Notes: generated by a model from the sequence alone, not told the origin. A stretch of DNA of 64,000 nt from Protea cynaroides (GCA_028583415.1 CM053276.1:55822814-55886813); one strand, 5' to 3'. Numbered from the stretch's first letter, positions 46,456 through 59,062 are shown. Translations and numbers: made by a program.

Positions 46456-48105
46456 CAAGGCCTCACCCCAGCATCCCTCAATACGTTCATAGAGATAAAG
46501 CTAAGGCCCCCCGGTAGTGTCAGAGACTACACAGTCTGAAACCACCTCCGCTGATGCCCTACGACATAATAGTTATGTTAAGGTAATGGCGATACGATGA
46601 TGTATGTGATCAAGACTTGAGTAGAGTTTGTGCAATAGTCTGGTGACCAGGATGAACCACAATGTTACGTCCTCCCCCTGATGCTCCACTCGCATCAAAA
46701 ACATTAACCACACACATACAATCACATGTCTATTCCTAGCATCATCATCATCATATTGTAAATAGACAGAAATAAATATGCATGAGCAAAATATAACAAT
46801 AATATTGGATGACATGTGTGATGCACATTACAAGAAAGCAGTCACAGAATCATTCATGGTATTGGACACAATGAAATAAAATAGCTTTCTAATATCTAAT
46901 TAGTTTAGGTCTTGTTCCCTCACCTTTGATTGATATTTTTCTTCTTCCGAGCTTTGGAAGTCACTTTGAATCTATTAGGAACCTAAACATTGAATATATT
47001 TAAGTTAGGGTTCAAGTTTATCAAATTAAAGTAGTCAAAAACTTGTTTAGTCTCAAAATCTGCTTGCTGTCATCGTATGGTTGGATGTGTGGTCGAACCT
47101 ATGGTCTCAATATATAAGACAACACACTGTGTGGTCGGACCCTGTGGTCGCATTTTGTGTGACCACACCATGCGACTGCACCTTTCCTGGGAACTTCCCG
47201 AATAGCTGTGGTCTACCCTCTGGTTACCCTGTGGTCGACCACAGGCTGCGACCACATGATCTTTGGTCAATTTTCATCTTTAATCCTAATTCTTCTTGAG
47301 TCGATTCCTTGGCTCATCACTTGGGATCATCCTATGGTTATCATATGACCATTATTTACAGTTTTTCATTAAACATTATCCATCATCCATCCCTCATGGT
47401 CATCCTTGATATTTACTCAAAGGATCACATTGATCATATTGGTTTGACATCCCCAACCCACAATAAAAACCTTATTTAATAGAATCTACATCTACAGAGA
47501 TAAGTTACATACCTCACTTGTTGTAGGGAGCTAGAACCTTCTCTTGTAAAACCTTTCTCTCAGCCTTCTTCTCCAAATCTCCTTCTTCTCCTTCTCTTCC
47601 TCTCTCTATTTTCCTCTTAGGTTTAGAGTTTCAATTTAGCTTCTAAAAGAGTAAGAGATACTAAGGAACGTCCCTTATATAGAGGGAAACCTCCATATAG
47701 AGTCCCACTTTAATTAGGAAAGAGCCCCCTGAAATTTGAAAAGTTTCCTAAACACGGAGTCAGTTCAGCATCGTGTGGACGCACGTGGGGTTGTAGAATC
47801 CGTCGACTACACGTCAAAAATATGAGACCATAGGTTGTGTGGTCTCATGTGTGGTCGACCACACGTATCGACCACACCCCTCAATATTGCTACCACATGA
47901 CCAAAATTTTCTGATTTTAAGTTTTTGACTGGTTGCTTCTACATGATCTTAAATAGTCAACCACACCAACTAAATTTGACTCGTTACTTACCTTATCTTG
48001 TGGTTTCTTCATACAATTGGTTTACTTGAGCCGATTATGATGGGAAGCCCTGTCACGACATAAAAATGTAAGGTTAGACCGGGTTCGTGGCGTGCGGGTC
48101 TTACA

Positions 48106-48364
48106 CTATTCATAGTGAGGCCCACATACAATAATCCTACCACTAGTCCAAGCAAGCCAACTGCATTTGCACCTAAGACAAATCAGTTGAGACCTACAGT
48201 TTCAAGTGCCTCTTCTGTACCTTAAGACATGAGTTTAAACTGTGGCAAGATAGGCCATTTTGCAAGGTTATGCCAGGAACCAAAGAAGGCACCACCACCT
48301 CGACAAGGCAAGGTCTTTGCCTTATCTACTGAGGATGCGGAAGGCTCACCTAGCATAGTCTCAG
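48106..48364 (+). pseudogene. D gag, zinc-knuckle part
   Basis: It continues the gag text broken at 25924. The zinc knuckle reads SLNCGKIGHFARLC: the first Cys is Ser (AGT for TGT), so the CCHC set is incomplete. It is followed by PPPRQGKVFALSTEDAEGSP, the usual linker to protease, and the predicted intron. Confidence 0.8.
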
Positions 48365-48433
48365 GTATTTTAAAGTTAAGAAGAAAACATCATCTTGCAT
48401 GGCATATAGTGTTTCCTATACATGTATGTGTAG
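48365..48433 (+). other. Predicted gag-protease intron (D)
   Basis: GTATTTTAAAG to ATGTATGTGTAG, 69 nt. Removal joins SIVSG to TIYISETHVRLLF, the expected text. The unspliced frame happens to be open. The site matches the introns of A and B although the intron sequences share nothing obvious. Confidence 0.65.
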
Positions 48434-49800
48434 GTACTATTTATATTTCTGAAACACATGTACGTCTATTATTTGATTATGGGGCTACACATTCATTTGT
48501 ATCCCCTACATTTACTGCTATGTTGGGGATGCTGTCATGCAAGATGACCTATGCATTGATGCTGCATATACCTATGGGATCCAAGTTCGGTCTAGAAGAC
48601 TACTATGGACCATGTGATGTGGCCATTGAAGACAAGACGATGGAGGCTAACCTCATCTACCTCGAAATAAAGGACTTTGACGTGATATTGGAAATGGATT
48701 GGTTGGCTAAACACCAGGCTAGTGTCTTATGTTCTAGACGCCAAATTTTGTTCCAGCCTACTAGTGGTGTAGCATTCGTGTTCATTGGCAACAAGACCAA
48801 GAAGTGTCACAAGTTATTCCTATCGGCACTTCAAGCTTTTAAGCTGCTACACCAAGGGTGTGAGAGTTACTTAGTGTTGGTATTGGACACATAAGCCTAG
48901 ATACCTAAGTTGGAAGACGTACCAGTGGTCAATGAATTCCCTAATGTGTTTTCCCAAAAAGCTACCTGGTCTACCACTAGATCGAGAAACATAGTTTGTT
49001 ATTGACTTAGTCCTAGGAGCAGCTCCTGTTTCCAAAGATCCTTACCGTATGGCTCCAACTGAGTTGAAGGAACTCAAGACACAACTTCAGGAGCTATTGG
49101 ATAAAGGTTTCATCAGACCTAGTATTTCACCTTGGGGAGCGGTGGTATTGTATGTGAAGAAAAAGGACCGTAGCATCCGTTTATGCATCGATTACTGGGA
49201 TTTGAACAAGTTGACAATCAAGAACTTATATCCTTTGCCCTGAATCGATGACATATTCCCAAGATAGACCTACAGTTAGGCTATCAATAGTTGAAGATCA
49301 AGGGAAGTGGTATACCCAAGACAACTTTTAAGACAAGCTATGGCCATTTCAAATTTCTAGTCATGTCCCTTGGGTTAATGAATCCTTTAGCCTCATTCAT
49401 AGAGTTGATGAATCAAGTATTGCATGAGTTCCTAGACAAGTTGGTCATCATTTTCATCGATGACATCCTCATCTACTCATCCGATGATACCACCCATGCG
49501 GAGCACCTCTGCTTAGCACTACAAAAGTTGGGACAAGAGAAGTTTTATGCCAAATTTAATAAATGCAAATTTTAGCTAAAGCAAGTTGCATTCTTAGAGC
49601 ATGTTATATCAGCTGAAGGTTTAGCAGTGGACCTCGGTAAGGTCAGTGCAGTCATGGACTGGTGTATAACCACATCGGTTATGGAGGTCAGAAGTTTCCT
49701 TAGATTGGTTGGCTATTACCGGTGCTTTATTGAGGGATTCTCCCGTATAGCTATCCCGTTGACCGAATTGACTAAGAAGGAAGTAAACTTTGTAGAATGG
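48434..49800 (+). pseudogene. D protease and reverse transcriptase, truncated
   Basis: Protease: [13 protein letters not shown], with Tyr in place of Ser/Thr in the D(S/T)G triplet, then FDVILEMDWL. TAA at 48892-48894 ends the frame. Reverse transcriptase: [24 protein letters not shown], then a deletion and TGA near 49240 that remove the [10 protein letters not shown] segment, then [25 protein letters not shown], and FLRLVGYYRCFIEGFSRIA. A TAG lies near 49575. Similarity ends at about 49800 (NFVEW). RNase H and integrase are missing. Confidence 0.8.
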
Positions 49801-50966
49801 TCGATCCCACCAATGAGATACCATCTTATTGGCTAGAAAAGAATGGACTATTAGAATTCTTGGATGCCATTGAAACAATGAACGACTAATAGAAATTCCA
49901 GTCAGATTTATTTAAACAAACTTATTCACAAATAGAATGACGTGCTCACAAGATACGACATCAAAAAGACTTATTTGATGATCAAAAGAAGGGCTTATAA
50001 TGAAGACTCCCGGAAGACTATCGGACTGATGGACGAGAGGAAGAGTCTTTTTGCTGATAAGAATATAAGAAATCATCCTCTGATGATGACAAAGCGATGA
50101 GACCACCCCCTGTAAAAGTGAGATGTAGCGGCCAAAATCGAAAATCCAATCAACAAACGTCATAAAGCACTACAAACAACCAATTTGCCATGAGGTTCTG
50201 AAAGAAACTTCCACACATTGATGCACACATCGCTGAATCGATTTACCCTTAGGCCTTGATAGAAAATAAACATTCCGTGAAGCACAACAACAATTGACAC
50301 ACTATCCAAATTCAATGAAAAATACCATCCCATACCTTTACTTTGTATTGCTCTTTTTCTTTTCTTTTTTCTTTTTTTTTGGCTCTTTTCTTTTTTGACC
50401 ATTTTTTTTTCTTTTCTCTTCCTTTGAATAGATGTGGAGGCCATACAAGATACCTATTTCATTCGATTATGTTGCGGTGTTGTACATCAAAACCAGGCCT
50501 CCGTTTCTAAAAGCCATTAGTCCATGAGAATCTTTAGAGACTGTATCTTCCACGCAGCTGGTGGTAGCATTCTACCTTGCAAACTAGAGTGAATGGAGCT
50601 ACCCCAGTCGAAACTCATCTTTTGTAAACCAACAGGGAAAATCATTTCAGTAACCTAACGGCATTTTTGACTACCCACTTGACATCTGTGTCTACTCAAT
50701 CAAAATCTATGCCAACTTCATTGTCTATTAAATTTGACCAACATCTCTCTGGCTACATATATTATTATTAATTTTTAGAGAATGACATTCATTTTGCTCA
50801 CTGTTGTAACCACCCCAATCCATAATGCAAAGAAGACATGTGCCTAGTAATTAGAACATGCACACAACACTTGTTTTTCTCTCCTTTTTCCTTTTTTTTT
50901 TCTTCTTTTCTGTTTTTTTTCCTCAATGATGTTAGCCTCAATGCAGATCAAATCCATAAGGCATCC
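49801..50966. other. Unassigned sequence between D and solo LTR G
   Basis: I see no convincing gene. One plus-strand frame around 49915-50300 has protein-like text but a stop frequency near chance. T-rich stretches lie at 50350-50420 and 50880-50925; open frames across them are low-complexity. It may belong to the same lost sequence as 53363-53935, since G was inserted between them. Confidence 0.4.
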
Positions 50967-53361
50967 TATAAGACATGCACGCCACGAAATTGGTCTAACA
51001 TTACATTCTCGTGTCTTGACCAATCTTCCCATCATAATCGGCTCAAGTGAACCAATTATATGAAGAAACCACAAGGTGAGGTAAGCAATAAGTCAAATTT
51101 AGTTTGTATGGTTGACTATTTAAGTTTGTATGGAAGAAACCAGTCAAAAGCTAAAAACCAGTAAATTTTGGGCCTATGGTGGTAGTTTTGAGGGCTGCGG
51201 TCGCACCTATGGTCAACCGTATGACCTATGGTCGCATATTTTGGTCGTATGGTCGACGGTTTATACGACCATATGATCGACCATACAAACCTAGAACTGA
51301 CTCCGTGTTTAGGAAACTTTCCTAATTTGAGGAGGACTCTTTGCTAATTGAAAGAGGACTCTATATAGAGGTTTTTCTCTATATAAGGGATGTTCCTTAG
51401 CCTCTCTCACTCTTTTAGAACCCAAATTGAAACTCTAAACCTAAAAGAGAAAGATAGAGAGAGGAAGAGAAGGAGAAGGAGATTTAAAGAAGAAGGCTGA
51501 GAAAAAGGTTTGCAGAGAAGAGTTCTATCTTTCTACAACAAGCTTAAGGTATGGACTTAACTTTGTAGGATAGATCAGATAGGATAGGTTTCGTTCCATC
51601 AAGTTGATGTGTTGAATCTAATGTAACGATTTCGATTATAGAATTTCTAAACATAACCATGAGAGAATAGGATAGGGATAATTGATAAGGATAAATTGTG
51701 ATTAAAAGCCTTAGAATGATCATTAGGGAGGACCCCATTGATGAGCCAAGAGGAGGAACTCATATGAGAAGTAAAAATTAACCTGACTACGTATGGTCAC
51801 AGCTGTGGTCGACCATAAGATGAGAAAAGTATTGACCACAGCCATTCAGAAAGAATTCAGGAAACATACGGTAGCAGGTACGGTCGCATGTAATGCGACC
51901 ATAGGGTATCGACCATATGTCCTACGGTGGCATATATTGAGACCATAGCATCAACCATAGGATAACAACAAGTATATCTTGAGACCAAACAATGTTTTTG
52001 ACTACTGTAACTTGATAAAATTGAACCCTAACTTAAATACATTAATTTTTTAGGTTCCTAATATATTCAAAGTGATTTCCAAAGCTTGGGAGAGGAACAA
52101 ACATCAATCAAAGGCGAGGGAACAAGACTTACACTAATTAGATAATAACAAACTGTTTATTTATTTGAGTTCAATGCCATGATTGATTCTTTGCTTGTAT
52201 GCTTGTAATATGCATCTTACATGTCATCCAATATTCCTACTATTATTGTTCATGAAAATTTTATTCTGTTTATTCATAACATGACGATGATGATGATGCT
52301 AGGAATAGGCATGTGATTTTATGTGTGTGGCTAGTGTGTTGGATGCAAGTAGAGCATCGGGGGGAGGACGTGGCATGGTGGTCTCTGACTTGGCCACCAG
52401 GCTCTAGCCCTATCTTTACTTAAGTCTTGTCCACTGACATCATCGTATCACCATTACTTTAGCATAACTATTACGTCGTAGGGCATCAAGGGAGGTGGTC
52501 TTGGACCATGTAGTCTGACTCTGTCGGGGGGCCTTAGCTCTATCTCTATGGACTCATTAAAGGATGCTGGGGGTGAGGCCTTGGATACACTCTATGGCAT
52601 TAGGATTGGTTAGTTGCGAGCCTAGTTTGCAAGCCCTCTCTAATAGGGGCTTACGTGTTGGTATGTGTAGGGCATCAGGGAAAGTGTTGGCAATGTGTGA
52701 TCTAGACACTTTAGCTGTATCTCTATTCCATGGTGGGTGCATGTGGAACAACAATGATGTTTGATCAATTGGGCGGATTCATACACTCCTGTATAGAGGT
52801 GCGAGGGCCACCAAACCTTTCTATAGCACATTGCAAACTTAAAAACCAGACCAGAGATATGAACTGAATGCATGCATGTGTTTGTTGTATTGTTTTGTTT
52901 ACTCACTGAGCTCAAGTTGGAGAGTTAAACCTCGCATGCCCAATTCTTTTTAGTTTCTAATGTTGCAGGTGTTACTGTTGAAAACTACATGGATATACCA
53001 ATGTATTGACATGTAGCAGTTATGGATGTGCAAGCTGTGGAGGACGATTATCACTCATCAAGCGAGTGTTTCCATCGTGGTTAAACTTGGTGTTTTATTC
53101 TCGTATTTTGATACTTGTAATAGGTGTTAATTATGTTTTGGTTACTTGGAGAAAACTGAATTATTTAATTATTTATCATTGTAGACACTCAGTTCATTAT
53201 TAATAAGACTTCCGCTATTTACTTTATTTACTCTGATTATTATTGTGAAGTGTGTATTTGGCTTGGTATGTTGGCATGGCCAATATGAGATCCTGGTTGA
53301 ACCGTTGGTTCTTATGACGGTTCATTACACCATTGGTTAGTCCAGAAATGGGGGTGTGACA
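50967..53361 (+). mobile_element. G: solo LTR of the C-type chromovirus
   Basis: It starts TATAAGACATGCACGCC (TGTAAGACCCGCACGCC in C) and ends GGGTGTGACA. The flanks are a perfect duplication, CATCC (50962-50966 and 53362-53366), so it is a complete LTR left by recombination between two LTRs. GGTCG/CGACC clusters at 51190-51290 and 51790-51960 correspond to those in C and E. A 60-nt exon 2 equivalent lies at about 52054-52113. Confidence 0.9.
52954..53084 (+). pseudogene. LTR gene exon 3 relative in G
   Basis: After TTCTTTTTAG it reads SNVAGVTVENYMDIPMY, a TGA, then HVAVMDVQAVEDDYHSSSEC and a TAA. It aligns with exon 3 of A along its length. The TGA is at the same codon as in H (MPMY*); C has AGA there. 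The CAA that is a stop in C and H is intact here. Confidence 0.55.
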
Positions 53362-53362
53362 C

Positions 53363-53935
53363 ATCCCATCTCATTTTGTAAAACCCATCAAACCACAGAA
53401 TGAGTTCATGACTGCTCAACGCCCTTTGATGACATCTCATGGAGTTCTTTCAGTAAATCAAGGTAGCTTCTTGAACATTAGAAATCTATCAACTTATCTC
53501 TCTAAGATGGCTCTTATGTTTTTTAATCAATCATTTGCATTTTTCACAGATGAGTTGGACTTTCTTTACTTAAGAGCCTAGGTGGGTAGAAGTTCAGGTG
53601 ATGGCTCATCATCCAAATCATCATTAGAGTCAGAACTGACTGCAGACACAGAAATGGAAAGGATGCCAAACTTAGAAAAACGGTTTTGGAAGATATACAG
53701 CTCAATAGTTGAAGTCCCGAGTGGGATGATTATTTTTATTTGCGATAGACTAGATTGGATTGGACTTTCTATTGACATATCAGCCTCGAGCCCAGACATG
53801 GATGACCTATCAGATATAGCCAATAGCAAGTCGAGACAGAAGAACTTATCCAGACAAAGCCCAGTTGGGTTCAACGCCGTTGGTGCAAATAAATGGTTAC
53901 ATGCGAGACTAAATCTCTACCCGGGCTACCACTAG
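53363..53935 (+). pseudogene. Unassigned coding remnant
   Basis: One frame is open for about 190 codons except for TAG at 53579-53581. It reads SHFVKPIKPQNEFMTAQRP, then MALMFFNQSFAFFTDELDFL, a Ser-rich stretch (GRSSGDGSSSKSSLESE), and ends with a stop at 53933-53935. I do not recognise it. The style is that of a retroelement or pararetrovirus-like polyprotein, but I see no catalytic motif to support that. The 5' end is cut by insertion of solo LTR G. Confidence 0.45.
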
Positions 53936-54388
53936 TAGGACTCATCACACCCACCTACCTACCAATATGTGCTTAATACACACCAAACTCATATATACTT
54001 TGGTCTAGGTCAATTAAAACTCATCCTTAGGTTACCTGTGATCCCCATCTTGATTTACACCCAAGTTTGGGTCCATTACAGCTCACCATTGGGTTTCCCA
54101 TGTTGGCAATCACTCTTTTATACCCTAGCCTGGGTTCATTAAAACTCATTAATTAGGTTACCCCACTGTTGGGATAAACAATAACCACAAGGGATCCTCT
54201 ATCATCACAGATAATTGTGGGAGGAAAATTTAACTCTTGAGAGTCTGGGATCGTCTTTGAGTCAAGGTCCTTTGATTACCTTGGATGGACAACATGATTA
54301 TACTCAGGGGTTTAAAATTAACTCTGCCAGATTGTACCTAGGAGTCTAGAATTCACTTTGCTAATCAAGGAGACACAATTTTCAAACA
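53936..54388. other. Intergenic remnant before H
   Basis: AT-rich sequence with a loose repetition of GGTTCATTAAAACTCAT-like phrases (54005-54150). No gene or element end was found. The five bases before H (AAACA) are its candidate target duplication. Confidence 0.4.
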
Positions 54389-56769
54389 TATTATACCCTA
54401 ACTCTAGACAAACCAAATGTGTGATAAACCATCATGATAACCAACGGTTCAAGCTAGGATCTCGTAAGATCATGCCAACAATCAAACCATACTCATCCAC
54501 AACACAATCAAAGATAATAAATAATAATCGAAAGTCTTTACTAATAAACTGAGTGTCTAATGTGATAGATAATTATTTAATCAGTTATCTGAAGAAACCA
54601 AAACATAAATATAACAAACTATTACAAATCCCATAAGTTAAATATGAAACTAAAACACTTAGCCTAAACATGGTGGTACACTCACATGATGAGTCATGCT
54701 CGTTCTCCATAGCTTACACATCCATGACTGCCATGTATCAGTACATTGGCATACTGATATAATCTTCGATAGTAATACCTCCAACATTAGAACCTAAAAG
54801 AATAACGTATTCAGTGAGAAAATAAAATAATACACAAACATATGCATGCAGTCATATTCATATCTTTGGTCTAGTATAAGTTTGCAATGTGCTATGGTAA
54901 GAATAGACGGGCACCACACCTCCATGCATGAGAGTGTGAGCAAGCCCAATGGATCATACACCATTGTCGCCCCACATCACCCGCTATAGAATAGAAATAG
55001 AGCTAGAGTTCTCGGTTCACACACAACCAGAACCCCCCTGATACCCTAGCCCATACCAATACCTATGCCCCTAGTAACGAAAGCTTTCAAACTGGGATCG
55101 TGTCTGACCAATCCTAGATGTCAACAAAGATTTGTATCCATGGCCTTGCCTCAACATCCCTCAATATGCCCATAGAATAAAAGCTAAGGCTCACTAGCAG
55201 AGCTTACGGCCACACAACGTGTACACCTCGACTGATACCCTATGACATACTAGTTCCGCTAAGGTAGCAGCGATATGACGATGTCAATGCAAAGAATAGA
55301 ATAGAGATAGAGCTAGAGTACCCGAATCACACATTAGTACTTCCCCTAATACTCTATCCCAATCCAACACATCGACTACACACACAAACACATGCATATT
55401 TCTATCATCATCATCATAATAAAATATGCATGACCAAGAATAGCAATTATTGGATGACATGTGAAATGCACAAAGCATAGCATCAACATAATAATAAAAA
55501 GTAAAAGAGAAGAGAAGAGCAGCTATTATTATCCAATTAGTTTAGGTCTCGTTCCCCCACTTGTAAGTGATATTCAATCATCTTTCATGCTTTAGAAATT
55601 ACTTTGAACTAGTTGAAAACCTAAACAATTTTTTAATTTAGATTAGGGTTTTATTTGATCAAGTTACAGTAGTCGAAATCTTTGTCTGGCCTCCAAAACA
55701 TGCCTTCTAGTCATTGACTGGTTGACTCAGTGGTCTCTAATATATGTCTTCTAGTAATTGATTGGTCGACTCACTGGTTGTTCTATGGTCGATTGCTCAA
55801 GCAATTGCAAGAACCCTGGACACTTCCTGAGAGTTTGCGATTGACTCACCGATCGCTCTATGGTCAACCAGTGATGTGACTACATAACCTTTTGGTCATG
55901 CTTATCTTTCAGTCTGAATTTCCCCTGAGTTAACTCCTTGGCTCAATAGTGGGATCCTTCCTATGATCATTCTATGGCCATTATCTCTTATCTGATTCAC
56001 TCATTATAACCTTAATCATTATAGTCCTCATTATGAATAAAGTACTTCCCCTAAGGAATAAGGTATAACCTTAATCCTTCCTATGATCAAAAGCATAGTT
56101 TAGATCTGATTTCCTTGCAATATATATTCCCAATCCCCAATCCTACTATAACCTAGCCTTCTATAAAGACAAGGTACTTACCGTGGATCCTTGACTTAGT
56201 AGGTTGCAGACCCAATGGCACAACCCTCTCTATAGAGCTCCTTCTTCTTTTCCTTCTCTCAGCTTTCTTCTTCTTCTTCTCTAGGCTTTCTTTTTCTTCT
56301 TCTTCTTTTTCTTCTTATTCTTCTTCCTCTTCTTCTTTTCTTCTTTTCTCTCCTCTTTCCCTCTTAATTCTAAGGTTTATGATTGATCCAAAAGAGTGAA
56401 AGAGGGTAGAGGGACATCCTCTATACAAAGAGAAAACCATCATATAGAGTCCTCTCTCAATTAGGAAAGAGATCTCTCAATTCCTAAACACGAAGTCAGT
56501 TCTAGGATTGATTGATCAACTCACCAGTCTCAAAATCCATCAACTACATAGTCAACTATACAAACTCTAGGATTGATAGGTCTGAGGTCTGCTCACCGGT
56601 CTCAAAATTCGTCAACTACATAGTCGACCACAAACTAATTTGACTGGTTGCTTACCTGGTCTTATGGTTTCTTCATACGATTGGTTCGCTTTAGCAAGTT
56701 ATGGTCGAAAGACCTATGAAGACACTAAAACGTAAGGTTAGACCAGTTTCATAGAGTGCTTGACTTATA
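54389..56769 (-). repeat. H 3' LTR (2381 bp)
   Basis: It aligns with the C LTR in order: GTGTGATAAACC start, exon 3 region, the CTCGTTCTCCATAGC phrase, ATCATCATCAT stretch, exon 2 region (55560-55625), TTCTTC-rich leader and the end CTCCACCACCC. The GGTCG palindromes are partly replaced by GATTGGTCGACTCAC-like text. Confidence 0.85.
54662..54793 (-). pseudogene. LTR gene exon 3 relative in H
   Basis: After CTTTTAG the minus strand reads SNVGGITIEDYISMPMY, TGA, YMAVMDV, TAA, AMENEHDSSCEC. Two stops, but the ENEHDSSCEC end is close to EDEHDASCEC of A, showing that the acidic Cys-containing tail is ancestral to both LTR subfamilies. Confidence 0.55.
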
Positions 56770-59062
56770 ACTCCACCACCCTTAAAAAAATTCATCCTCA
56801 AAATTTGTACATAATTTCTGAGTCGAACAGGTGGGAATACTATTTTTTCATGGCATTTTCCTCTTCCCAAGTTATATCTTCCATGTCTTGGCTTCACCAG
56901 GTTACATTCACATAATAAATATCTCAGTTTCAGAGTTGTTTTACCTTCTATTTGGTGATCTAGGCTGGTAGCACTTCAAAAATTAAGTTTTCTATCAAAT
57001 CCGATGGATCCATAGTCAACACGTTTGATGGATCTCTAACATAATCCTTGAGTACAGACATGTGAAATACATCGTGTACACTAGACATGGACGATGGTAA
57101 TGTGAATTGATGTACTACATCTCCACGACTCTCTAAAATTTTATAAGATCCAATATATATCTAGGACACAACTTCCCCCTTCTTACCGAATCATTTCAAC
57201 CTACGCATAGGTGATATCTTTAGGAATACTTTGTCACTTACGGTGAATTTGAGGTCTCGGTGTCTGCAAAATGCATAACTCTTCTAACGATCTTGAGCTG
57301 TCTTGACCCTTTCCTTGACCTGATCAACCACTTGACAGGTTTCTGCTATAAATTTAGGTTTAACGATTCTTCTTTCTCTGACTTCATTCCAAAATAAAGG
57401 AGTTTGAGATTTCCTAGCATACAGTGCTTCATAGGGTTACATCTGTATAGTAGCTTGGTAGCAGTTGTTATAAGCAAACTCAGTCAATGGCAGCTTTTCA
57501 TCCCAAGCTCTTTTAAAATCGATAGCACAGGCTTGGAACATATCCTCTAAGATCTGAATGGTTCGCTCTAACTGCCCATCAATTTAAAGGTGATAAGGCT
57601 GTATTGAACTTTAACTTTATTCCCATCACTTTCTGTAGTCCCTCTTAAACTTCAAGGTAAATTGTGGGTCTTTGTCTGACACTATGCTCTTAGGCACACC
57701 ATTCAATCAAACAATATTATCCACATACAGCTTCGCTCCATGATATACTGAGGCCATATAGTAATGAAACAAGCCATCTTGGTAAGATGATCAATATTCA
57801 CCCAGACTGCGTCAATCGATCTGGGAGTCAGTGGTAACCTAGTGATGAAGTCCATTGTAATGTAGTCTCATTTCCATGTTGGCACATGTAATGGCTGTCA
57901 TAAGCCTGCTAATCTTTGCCTTTTAGCCTTTACTTATTGGTAGTTCAGATACTGGAACACGTACCTATCCATATCTACTTCAATTCCCTTCCACTAATAT
58001 AATCTCTTCAGTTGTTTATACATTTTAGTACTTCCAAGATATACTGAATAAAAATGGATTGGGCTTCTAACATTATTCTGTATCTAAGATCTAAGTTTTT
58101 CACTTTCAGGTATGCATAATCATCCTCTGTATCTCAGGACCTTATCTGTGTCTAATGTAATGTCAGGACTCAGCTCACCTTTCCTTGAATCTTCTTGTAC
58201 TATTATCAGATATGGGTCAGATAAAATTGCTTCCTTCACTTCATTAATCAAATCAGGTAGAATCTTCAGTGCTGCAAGCATCAATGAGAACTTGTAAATC
58301 AAACCCTACTTTATTTGGTCATCACATATTTCTATAATATGCTGCTCCTGATCCCAACCGGACACTGTTACTATGAAACACAAGGCAGCGTTAGTATTCG
58401 GTCCCCCTTCTGGCCTCATTTTTCCCTTTATTCTTAACGCATCTACAACCCCATTTGCCTTTCCAGAATGATACTGAGTATCGCAAATAATAATCCTTTA
58501 GGTGTTCTAATCATCTCTTTTGCCGAATGTTTAGCTTTTTTGGGTGAAGAATAGGTTAAACTTTTATGGTTTGACTTGATTTGAAATTTCTCATCGTACA
58601 GATAATGTCTCCAAGTCTTAATCACTTGAATCAACGCTACTAATTTCAAATCATGTGTAGGGTATTTCTTCTCATGCTTCTTCAGTTGTCTTGAAGCATA
58701 AACAATTACTTGTTTACCCTGCATCAGCACACATCCTAGACCTTATTCGAAGGCATCAGTGTACAGGGTAAATGACTGCCCTGGTACTAAAATGGTCAAG
58801 ATGAGAATCGATACAAGCTTGCTTTCAATGTTTGGAAACACTCTTCACACTTGTTGGTCCAAATAAACTTCTCTTCTTTCTTGGTTAGTTTGGTAAGAGG
58901 TATGACAATTTTAGAGTAGTCTACCACTAATAGTCTATAATAAGCAGCTAAACCCAAAAAAAAAACTTCAGATCTCTACAATGTTGTTTGGCACTTTCCA
59001 CCCTACGTTTGCTTCCATCTTACTAGTGTCCACCTTTATCCCTTCTAAAGATGCTATGTGAC
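56770..59062 (-). pseudogene. H pol remnant (reverse transcriptase end to integrase)
   Basis: On the minus strand, from 59050 downwards: the GIKVDTSKMEANV segment, RNase H ([40 protein letters not shown] from 58730), linker (FSLMLAALKILPDLINEV near 58295) and integrase to about 56800 (SSVHDVFHVS near 57080). Stops and frame changes occur throughout, but the catalytic core seems present without the deletion seen in C. Confidence 0.75.

Larger units (their letters stand above)
25925..48105 (-). mobile_element. C: chromovirus on the minus strand, interrupted by B
   Basis: The 3' LTR is 25925-28410 and the 5' LTR is 33888-34666 plus 46456-48105. The target duplication is CTATT on both sides. Between the LTRs (28411-33887) is a 5.5-kb degenerate gag-pol. 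The primer site is complementary to tRNA-Met (33873-33884). B entered the 5' LTR at CAAGG. Removing B restores a continuous LTR (TGTATCC/AAGGCCTCACC) matching 26690-26710 of the other LTR. Confidence 0.9.
33888..48105 (-). repeat. C 5' LTR, interrupted by B (33888-34666 and 46456-48105)
   Basis: The two parts align in order with 25925-28410. The outer end GGGTCTTACA (48105) is followed by CTATT, matching the left flank at 25920-25924. B and one copy of CAAGG separate the halves. Confidence 0.9.
25105..49800 (+). mobile_element. D: chromovirus remnant, split by C
   Basis: Gag (25105-25924) resumes at 48106 after the 22-kb insertion of C, which duplicated CTATT (25920-25924 and 48106-48110). 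Protease and reverse transcriptase follow to about 49800, where similarity stops. No LTR of D is recognisable. It is more diverged from A and B than they are from each other (different gag and protease wording), so it is another chromovirus family. Confidence 0.8.
54389..59062 (-). mobile_element. H: chromovirus on the minus strand, truncated by X3
   Basis: The 3' LTR (54389-56769) is followed on the right by a polypurine complement (ACTCCACCACCC) and minus-strand pol. X3 enters in the reverse transcriptase region at 59062, so the 5' part lies beyond the window. The LTR ends read TATTATACCC and GACTTATA for TGTCACACCC and GTCTTACA, all transitions. Confidence 0.85.

Noticed and set aside
49915..50345. 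Protein-like plus-strand text (for example RRAYNEDSRKTIGLMDERK)
   Set aside because: Stops occur about as often as expected by chance and no motif is recognisable; kept only as unassigned sequence.
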